Source: VRUE01 sp963747765 (GTDB lineage: Bacteria; Actinomycetota; Thermoleophilia; Solirubrobacterales; 70-9). From it: a DNA stretch of 64,000 bases. The notes below the pieces were generated by a model that saw only the letters and a program-made list of their open reading frames with translations, was not told the DNA's origin and did not search any database. Shown piece after piece: positions 58,153-64,000 of the stretch. The stretch spans positions 372,001 to 436,000 of the forward strand of contig CAVVGH010000005.1 in NCBI GenBank assembly GCA_963747765.1. The letters are read 5' to 3'. A program made the position numbers and the translations under genes. Position 1 is the stretch's first letter. Each line of letters opens with the position of its first letter.

Positions 58153-59422
58153 GGAGCGGGCCGACCGGGCCTACGTCTGGACGTGGTTGCCGGAGGCGAC
58201 CGAGCCCGTGGTCGCCGGCCAGATCGCGACGGTTGGCGACCTGCTCACCTTCAACTACGGGCAGAGCTACCTGGCCCGAGAGGACGCGGTGCCGCTCTAT
58301 CTGCCCGAGCTGCCCCTGCGCAGGGGTCGTATCGATCCGCTCGGCAACCTGACCGCTCCCGGAGCGATCGACGATGCCGGGCCCGACGCCTGGGGCCAGC
58401 GAGTTGTGATGAGGCACGTGATCGGCGAAGCGGCCGGTCGGGCCGATCCGGCGGAGCTCAGCCGCCTCACCTACCTGCTCGCGTCCGGTTCCGATCGGAT
58501 CGGCGCCCTCGACTTCCAGGTCTCGCCGCACACCTACGTACTTCGCAACGGCGGGACGGCGGCCCTCGAAGAGCTCTCCGAGGCCGCCGCGCGGGTCGAG
58601 CAGGGTGTCCCGCTGAGCCCCGAGCTCGATCGAGCCCTCCTGCATGGGAGCTCCGTCGGCGGCGCGCGCCCCAAGGCCCTTCTCACCGACGGGCGGCGCA
58701 AGCTGATCGCCAAGTTCTCTTCGACCACCGACACCTATCCGGTGGTCAAGGGCGAGTTCGTCGCCATGGAGCTCGCACGGCGCGCCGGCCTCGACGCCGC
58801 TCGGGTCGAGTATCGCCAGGTTCTCGGCCGCGACGTTCTGCTGGTCGAGCGCTTCGATCGCGAGGCGACAGCCGGCGGCGTCAGGCGCCGGGCGATCGTC
58901 TCGGCGCTGACCATCCTCGAGCTCGACGCCGAGCGCGAGGCCCGCTACGCGACCTACCACGAGCTGGCCCAGATCATCCGTGCCCGCTTCACCCGCGCCA
59001 GGGACACCCTGCACGAGCTCTTTGCTCGGATCGTCTTCAACATCCTGGTCGGCAACATCGACGATCACGCTCGCAACCAGTCCGCCTTCTGGGACGGGCG
59101 GGCGGAGACCCTCACTCTCACCCCTGCCTATGACGTTTGCCCGCAGCCACGCAGCGGTCTGACCGCCGGCCAGCTCATGGCCTTCGCGCCAGGGGTCCGC
59201 GCCAGCCAGCTCGAGCTCGCCGTCAGGGCCGCGGCGACGTATCTGCTCTCCGAGGCAGAAGCCCGCGAGATCGTCGACCGGCAAATCGAGACGATCGCCG
59301 GCGAATGGGATGCGGTCGCCGACGCCGCAGAGCTTGGCCCCCAGGACAGAAGCTTCTTCAAAGGACGGCAGTTCCTCAACCCCTATGCCTTCGAGGGCTA
59401 CTCCTCACCCAGCCCCTGGTAG
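58142..59422 (+). CDS. hipA: HipA-family kinase toxin 2
   Basis: 426 residues from ATG 58142, overlapping hipB. TWLPEATEPVVAGQIATVGD is the N-terminal region, SSVGGARPKALLTDGRRKLI contains the ATP-binding Gly-rich loop, and IAKFSSTTDTYPVVKGEFVA the Lys region. The catalytic loop is FNILVGNIDDHARNQSAFW and the metal motif LTPAYDVCPQ. All key residues are present. Its DDHARN loop is the same class as the truncated kinase at the left edge, unlike CDAHGKN at 5963, so two HipA lineages are present. Confidence 0.93.
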   Translation: MSSEERADRAYVWTWLPEATEPVVAGQIATVGDLLTFNYGQSYLAREDAVPLYLPELPLRRGRIDPLGNLTAPGAIDDAGPDAWGQRVVMRHVIGEAAGRADPAELSRLTYLLASGSDRIGALDFQVSPHTYVLRNGGTAALEELSEAAARVEQGVPLSPELDRALLHGSSVGGARPKALLTDGRRKLIAKFSSTTDTYPVVKGEFVAMELARRAGLDAARVEYRQVLGRDVLLVERFDREATAGGVRRRAIVSALTILELDAEREARYATYHELAQIIRARFTRARDTLHELFARIVFNILVGNIDDHARNQSAFWDGRAETLTLTPAYDVCPQPRSGLTAGQLMAFAPGVRASQLELAVRAAATYLLSEAEAREIVDRQIETIAGEWDAVADAAELGPQDRSFFKGRQFLNPYAFEGYSSPSPW

Positions 59423-59439
59423 GAGGTGGGACCGGGGCA

Positions 59440-59575
59440 GAGGCGGGCGGGCTCAGTGGGTGGTGGTGGTCGAGCAGACGCGGGTTCAGTGGCTGGGGGT
59501 CGTTGGGCGGACGCGGGCTCAGCGGCTGGGGGTCGTTGGGCGGAGGCGGGCTCAGCGGCTGGGGGTCGTCGCTCC
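59440..59575. repeat. ~33-bp tandem repeat (about 3.5 copies)
   Basis: The unit ACGCGGGCTCAGCGGCTGGG GGTCGTTGGGCGG is repeated at 59478, 59511 and 59544, with a diverged unit before. It runs into the 3' end of the convergent GNAT gene. Confidence 0.85.
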
Positions 59576-60064
59576 CTTGCGGCGGAGGTGGTAGACGACG
59601 ACGGGGTCGCCAAGCAGGACGTCGTCTCTCAGGCGGGTCAGGCCGAGGCGCTCGGCCACACGAACCGATCGCAAGTTGGCGGGCGCGATCATCGCCGTCA
59701 GGTAGGGCACCTCGAAGCGCGAGAAGCCCCACTCGGCGCAGGCCCGGGCGGCCTCGCTCGCATAGCCGTTGCCCCACGCCTCTCTGTTCAGCGCCCAGCC
59801 GAGCTCGGTCTCCTCGAACTGCGGCCAGTGCTTCAGCCCGCACCGCCCCAGGAAGGCGCCGCTCTCGCGGTTGAGCAGGGCGAAGATGCCGTGGCCTCGC
59901 TGCTGCCATTCCTCCTCGTTGCGGTGCAGCCTGTCCTCCGCCCCGGCGCGGTCGAGCGGGCGGATGAATTTGGTCACCTCGGGATCGGAATGCAGGGCGG
60001 CAAACTCGTCGAGGTCCGCCGGCGACAGCGGGCGCAACAGCAGTCGTGCGGTCTCGAGCCGCAT
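59552..60064 (-). CDS. GNAT-family N-acetyltransferase (RimJ/RimL-like)
   Basis: 170 residues from ATG 60064 (the frame is open upstream to 60097). MRLETARLLLRPLSPADLDE FAALH is the opening strand, FALLNRESGAFLGRCGLKHW the beta-bulge region, LGWALNREAWGNGYASEAAR the acetyl-CoA loop (x-x-G-N-G-Y-A-S/T-E-A), and NLRSVRVAERLGLTRL the classic NxxS-x(3)-E-x-LGF end. Its last codons overlap the tandem repeat. Confidence 0.92.
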   Translation of the reverse strand: MRLETARLLLRPLSPADLDEFAALHSDPEVTKFIRPLDRAGAEDRLHRNEEEWQQRGHGIFALLNRESGAFLGRCGLKHWPQFEETELGWALNREAWGNGYASEAARACAEWGFSRFEVPYLTAMIAPANLRSVRVAERLGLTRLRDDVLLGDPVVVYHLRRKGATTPSR

Positions 60065-60341
60065 GTGTCGAGCGTACCCGCCGGCCGCCCGGCCCACCCC
60101 TCGTTAACCTCAGCATGGATGGGGGAAACCGGCATCGACATCCGCGCTCTGCCTGGGGCGGGTCTTGTCGAGCGCGGCATTGATGGCCTGCGCCATGGGC
60201 GCGTGTCGGCCGAGGCGACGCTGGGACAACCTCACCTAATCGTCTAAATCCCCTTCAGTCATAACTTTTGGGGAGAGGGCTGGACAAATATATGGCCCCT
60301 TTTGACCCAGATGGCCAAAATCGTACCCTTGCATCGTGTAA

Positions 60342-60421
60342 GTTTCGCCTCGCACTCTGAGGGGGGCAAAGAACTGCCGGCGCATTTGGTCGCCTTGCCG
60401 GCACGGAGCCAATGGCGAAAC
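60342..60421 (+). promoter_or_regulatory. Structured leader upstream of the beta-helix protein
   Basis: GTTTCGCC (60342-60349) pairs with GGCGAAAC (60414-60421), and TGCCGGC (60375-60381) with GCCGGCA (60397-60403) inside it. It lies 39 bases before the ATG. The outer stem with an inner stem could be a regulatory RNA element; I could not match it to a known riboswitch. Confidence 0.45.
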
Positions 60422-60459
60422 CGACCTCGGCCATCGCATCCAGTTAACGGGGGTACTCG

Positions 60460-63400
60460 ATGTCCAGGATCGACACGTCGGCAGCAGCCGCGAAGCGTGC
60501 AGGGAAGGCCCGCCGCTTTGGCCGGTCGTGGATCCTCGCCAGCCTCGCGCTCGCGACAACCCTGATCCTGCTCGTTGGAGCACAGGCAGCCTCTGCGGCC
60601 TCCGTCGGTCCGATCGACTTCGAGTCTTACGCGCTCGGCAACATCGACGGTCAGAACGGCTGGTCGAAGACCGGTCCCTACGACGTCGAAGTGGCCTCGG
60701 TTTCGGAATTCTCCGACGCCTCGGGCTACGGTTTCGGCTCCAAGGCGCTGCGGATCTCCAATGCGACCGTCGGCGGCGGTTTCGGCGACCAGGCGATTTC
60801 ACCGGCGCTCTCCGAAGGAGCGGGCGAGTCCGCCAACACTCACTTCGAAGCCAGCTTCCGAGTTGGCACCACCCAATCGACCCAGCAGGTCGAAGAAGAA
60901 GGCCACCCCGCGAGCTTCTCGGTCAGCCCGACCGAAACTGGCGACGGGCGGATGAGCTTCCTGCGCTTCGAGGACCTGGCCGACGGCGTCCACGTCTTCT
61001 TCGACGACGTGGAAGACGAAGGCCCAGTGGGAACCACCGCTGAATTCGTAGAGACGGACATCGCGACGCTGAGCCGCTCAGAGGCCCACAGCATCCGCTT
61101 CGCGATCGACTTCGAACCCGGGCCCAGCAACGACGTGGTGAAGATCTTCATCGACGGCACGCTGGCCCACACCGGCACCACCTGGGAGAACTACTACCTC
61201 TACGACCCCGAACAGCCGGCGCATGTCGTGCCGACGATTTTCCGTCTGCTCTTCCGCCAGGGCAGTAGCGTGCTGAAAAATGCCGAAGCGGAAGGCAAGG
61301 GCTTCCTGCTCGACGATATCGGCTACTCGGTCGGATCGAACACGGTGACCGTCAATGACGACACGTCCGGCGCGGGCCCAGCCGGCTCGACCTGCTCCAC
61401 CCCTGACTTCACGACGATCCAGGGCGCGGTCAACACCGTCGCTTCCGGCTCGACCATCCTCGTCTGCGCCGGCACCTACGGGGAAAGCATCACGGTCGGC
61501 AAGGAACTCACCCTGAAGGGCGCGCAGGCGGGTGTTGACGCTCGTGCCCGAAGCGGCGAAGAGTCGACAGTCAATTCGATCTCGATCGCCGAAGGTGGCG
61601 TCACCGTCGACGGCTTCTCGTTCGCCGGCACCGGCAGCCAGGTCAGCGTGTCGTCCCCGACGACCCTTTCGGGCATCGTTCTCCAGAACAATGTCTTCGC
61701 CGGCTACGGCTCCGTGGCGGTGCCGACCACCAACGCCGGCGACATCCTTATTAAGCAGAATCTCTTCTCCGGCCCGGCGACAAGCGGCGAGGCCATCCAG
61801 ATCAAGGCGAGCACCGTCGAAGGCGGCTGCAATGGCAGTGAAGTGCTCGACAACGCATTCGAAGGCGCCAGCAACATTGGCGGTGCCGACGTCAACCTGT
61901 CCTGCACGGAAAGCGAATCCGAAGACATCACGGTCTCCGGGAATACAACGACGGGCAACAGCGTAGGGAGCAGCTTCGTCGCGTTCTCCGGCGTGACCGG
62001 CGGCATCTCGATCACCGGAAACACTGGCTCGACCAGCGGCTCTGCGATCTTCTTTTTCGGTGACGTCAGCGGCTCGGTGCTGATCGAAGGCAACTCGATC
62101 ACCAACAGCGAAGGCAGCGCCGTTTCAATTCACGGCGGCGACATCATCCCTGCCGATGTCGCGAACACGGGCACGTTCACGATCAAGGACAACACCCTCA
62201 CGGGCAACGACTACGGCATCTTCGTGGGCGATACAGCGCTCGGGTCCGGCGGCAGCGTGGTGGCTCACTTCAACAACCTCGCGGGCAACGAAACGGCGGG
62301 TGTCGAGAGCGATTCCACCGTGGCGGCCGTTGACGCGACCAACAACTGGTGGGGCTGTAACGCTGGGCCTGGCCACTCCGGATGTGCCGTCGCGACCGGA
62401 GAAGTGACGTACGACCCATGGCTCGTGCTGGGGATCTCGGCGTCGCCGACCTACCTCTCGACCGAATCGAGCTCGACGCTGACCGCCGACGCGACGCACA
62501 ACTCGAACGGCGACGACACCTCGGGCGAAGGTGCGATCCCGGATGCGACGATCATCACGTTCGGAACCAACCTCGGCAGCGTCTCCCCCGAAGAAGCCGA
62601 AATGAGCGGGGGCACGGCGACGGCCACTCTCGAATCGGAAGAAGCCGGTACGGCCAACGCCTCGGCGACGCTCGACAACGAGACGGTCTTCACGTTGGTC
62701 GAATTCACCTCGCTGTCGAACTATGCGGTCGAAGTCCTGTCCGACAACCCCCTCGGCTACTGGCGACTCGGCGACGCGCTCGACACCTCGACACTCACCG
62801 ACCAGACCGGCAACTATCCCGGCGAATACAAGAACGACGCCGGCGGCAGTCCGCAGCTAGGTATCTCCGGGGACACGAACACCGCTGCCTACTTCGTGGG
62901 CAACGGCCAGTACGGCTACATCAACGGGATCGCAGCGCCCAAGCACGAATACACGATGGAGGCGTGGGTTCTGCCCTCCGACGAAGGCGCCGCAATGATC
63001 ATGCAGCACGGCGGCTCCGGCGCGCTCTACATCAATGCAGGTGGTCACATCACCTTCGTGCCAAACTCCAACGAAGTCCACCTGCAGGTGGAAGATCCGA
63101 AGCCGCTCTCCAAGCGAATAGAACAGTCAGAAGTGCATGCCGGCGAAGAAAAGGCAGCGTTCATTCACGTGGTCGGCACCTGGACGATGTACGGCTCTGT
63201 CGCGCGCCTATACGTCGGTGGGAAAGAACGGGCGCATGCGACAAGCACCTTGCAGCCCTCGGGAATCTCCACCCTCTACATCGGCTACGGCACGCTGGCG
63301 CCCTGGTTCCGCGGCTTCATCGACGAGGCGGCCTACTACCCGACGGCGCTGGAAGCGGGACGGATCAAAGATCACTACGAGGCCGATCCGCCGCCGCCGC

Positions 63401-63687
63401 TCTGGATTCCCCGGGCGACAGGCCCGACGTCCTCGCCGAGTCCGACGAGTTCTCCCAGCGCGACTTCAGGCGGGTCGGCGCCCGCACCGGCGGTGCAGGC
63501 GTCCAGCCCGCAGTCGCAGCCCAGCTCGCAGAGCAGCGGCCCGAGCAGGTCGACGCACCAACGCCGTCACGGCAGGCGCCATCACCGGGGCCACGGCAGG
63601 CGCCATCACCGGGGTCACGGCAAGCGCCACCACCGCGCGCGCCATCACAAGCGTCACCGCGGCGGCAAGCACCGCCGGCACCGCTAG
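60460..63687 (+). CDS. Large exported beta-helix protein with LamG-like domain and basic tail
   Basis: 1075 residues. Signal GRSWILASLALATTLILLVG. N-terminal jelly-roll-like domain (FESYALGNIDGQNGWSKTGP), residues about 47-300. A parallel beta-helix with right-handed coils (TTIQGAVNTVASGSTILVCA, SITITGNTGSTSGSAIFFFG type) spans 320-640. An invasin-like Big_1 segment (LTADATHNSNGDDTSGEGAI) follows, then a LamG/concanavalin domain (LGYWRLGDALDTSTLTDQTG, YTMEAWVLPSDEGAAMIMQH). A Pro/Ser linker and a His/Arg-rich tail (RRHGRRHHRGHGRRHHRGHG) of about 50 residues end the protein. Such tails may hold the protein to an anionic envelope or polysaccharide. GAA dominates the Glu codons. Confidence 0.88.
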   Translation: MSRIDTSAAAAKRAGKARRFGRSWILASLALATTLILLVGAQAASAASVGPIDFESYALGNIDGQNGWSKTGPYDVEVASVSEFSDASGYGFGSKALRISNATVGGGFGDQAISPALSEGAGESANTHFEASFRVGTTQSTQQVEEEGHPASFSVSPTETGDGRMSFLRFEDLADGVHVFFDDVEDEGPVGTTAEFVETDIATLSRSEAHSIRFAIDFEPGPSNDVVKIFIDGTLAHTGTTWENYYLYDPEQPAHVVPTIFRLLFRQGSSVLKNAEAEGKGFLLDDIGYSVGSNTVTVNDDTSGAGPAGSTCSTPDFTTIQGAVNTVASGSTILVCAGTYGESITVGKELTLKGAQAGVDARARSGEESTVNSISIAEGGVTVDGFSFAGTGSQVSVSSPTTLSGIVLQNNVFAGYGSVAVPTTNAGDILIKQNLFSGPATSGEAIQIKASTVEGGCNGSEVLDNAFEGASNIGGADVNLSCTESESEDITVSGNTTTGNSVGSSFVAFSGVTGGISITGNTGSTSGSAIFFFGDVSGSVLIEGNSITNSEGSAVSIHGGDIIPADVANTGTFTIKDNTLTGNDYGIFVGDTALGSGGSVVAHFNNLAGNETAGVESDSTVAAVDATNNWWGCNAGPGHSGCAVATGEVTYDPWLVLGISASPTYLSTESSSTLTADATHNSNGDDTSGEGAIPDATIITFGTNLGSVSPEEAEMSGGTATATLESEEAGTANASATLDNETVFTLVEFTSLSNYAVEVLSDNPLGYWRLGDALDTSTLTDQTGNYPGEYKNDAGGSPQLGISGDTNTAAYFVGNGQYGYINGIAAPKHEYTMEAWVLPSDEGAAMIMQHGGSGALYINAGGHITFVPNSNEVHLQVEDPKPLSKRIEQSEVHAGEEKAAFIHVVGTWTMYGSVARLYVGGKERAHATSTLQPSGISTLYIGYGTLAPWFRGFIDEAAYYPTALEAGRIKDHYEADPPPPLWIPRATGPTSSPSPTSSPSATSGGSAPAPAVQASSPQSQPSSQSSGPSRSTHQRRHGRRHHRGHGRRHHRGHGKRHHRARHHKRHRGGKHRRHR

Positions 63688-63939
63688 ACGGGCCAGTCGG
63701 GGTCTGCTCCCTCGGGCAACGCCCGCGGGTAGCTCTTTCGGCGGGTTCGGGCCAACCCGGGCAGCGCTGTGCGCAAACCATTCCTAATCGGTAGGTAGAT
63801 CCACACCTTTTAGCCGCCAGGCGGCAAGTGGACGAATATACCCCCGTTTGCAGTGCAAATCGGGGATGAGGTTGCACACAGCCAAGGCCTGCGCGGCTAC
63901 GATCGTGCGCCTCGCAACGCAGTTCCTACAGAGGATCGG

Positions 63940-64000
63940 ATGACGTCTCAAGTCTTGGACACGAGTCGCAAGAGGGCCGCTGCGGCGCTCGACGGTGCGG
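63940..64000 (+). CDS. 5' end of a gene, runs off the window
   Basis: ATG 63940 preceded by AGAGGATCGG; reads MTSQVLDTSRKRAAAALDGA and continues past the end. Only twenty residues are visible, so no assignment. The spacer 63688-63939 shows no other gene. Confidence 0.5.
   Translation, partial: MTSQVLDTSRKRAAAALDGA

Overview
The window is high-GC DNA with actinobacterial-type genes. A member of the Thermoleophilia (Solirubrobacterales-like soil bacteria) is my best guess. The guess rests on large exported beta-propeller, RTX-like, collagen-like and beta-helix proteins with basic C-terminal tails, on an O-antigen ligase fused to TPRs, and on the dense toxin-antitoxin content. No rRNA or tRNA gene was recognised and there is no CRISPR array, so the taxonomy is inference.

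Layout. 1-9.8 kb is an accessory, decayed stretch: a HipA tail, remnants of an ATPase, an Uma2-like and a DUF2283-like gene, an intact AAA ATPase, MazEF-like, Phd/VapC and HipBA modules, a 64-bp perfect palindrome, and a frameshifted DUF1016 (YhcG) nuclease between two copies of a ~370-410 bp repeat. 9.9-14.6 kb holds an O-antigen ligase, an AbrB/VapC pair and a secreted glycosidase-like protein. 14.7-17 kb has two related two-gene modules (small partner plus MNT-type nucleotidyltransferase). 17.4-23.7 kb is DegV and a SWIM/SNF2 helicase, separated by an island with a transposase relic, an NYN-domain gene and a 45-codon ORF; the island is bounded by duplicated ends of the two host genes. 24.4-26 kb has a replication-relaxation-like protein and an RHH/VapC pair. 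26.5-37.3 kb encodes three large exported proteins and a DUF2293 protein. 37.7-49 kb is a mosaic of small metabolic genes and further modules: ATC-hydrolase-like, YjbR, Fic, a HEPN-like pair, cupin, YdeI, two DHFR/RibD-like reductases, PlsC, AbrB/VapC, Xre/RES, PAP2, and Phd with a PemK-like toxin. 49-64 kb encodes exported proteins, a polyprenyl sugar-phosphate transferase, a second HipBA and a GNAT acetyltransferase.

Two themes tie the region together. First, I count about a dozen toxin-antitoxin or TA-like modules, several with a recognisable operator palindrome just upstream. Second, intergenic spaces carry a family of structured repeats: a 47-nt three-stem hairpin (B, about 17 copies), a long GTTTGCCC hairpin (C, 8 copies), a ~70-bp unit (D) and a GGGCGAT/ATCGCCC hairpin (E). 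B, C and D occur in a fixed order and in either orientation. Both B and C show paired compensatory changes between copies, and one composite appears to interrupt a DUF2283-like gene. Together they look like a REPIN-type or non-autonomous mobile family.

Limits. All calls come from reading the sequence; no homology search was run. Four genes (DUF1016 and three exported proteins) carry single-base frame changes that could be real decay, slippage or assembly error.
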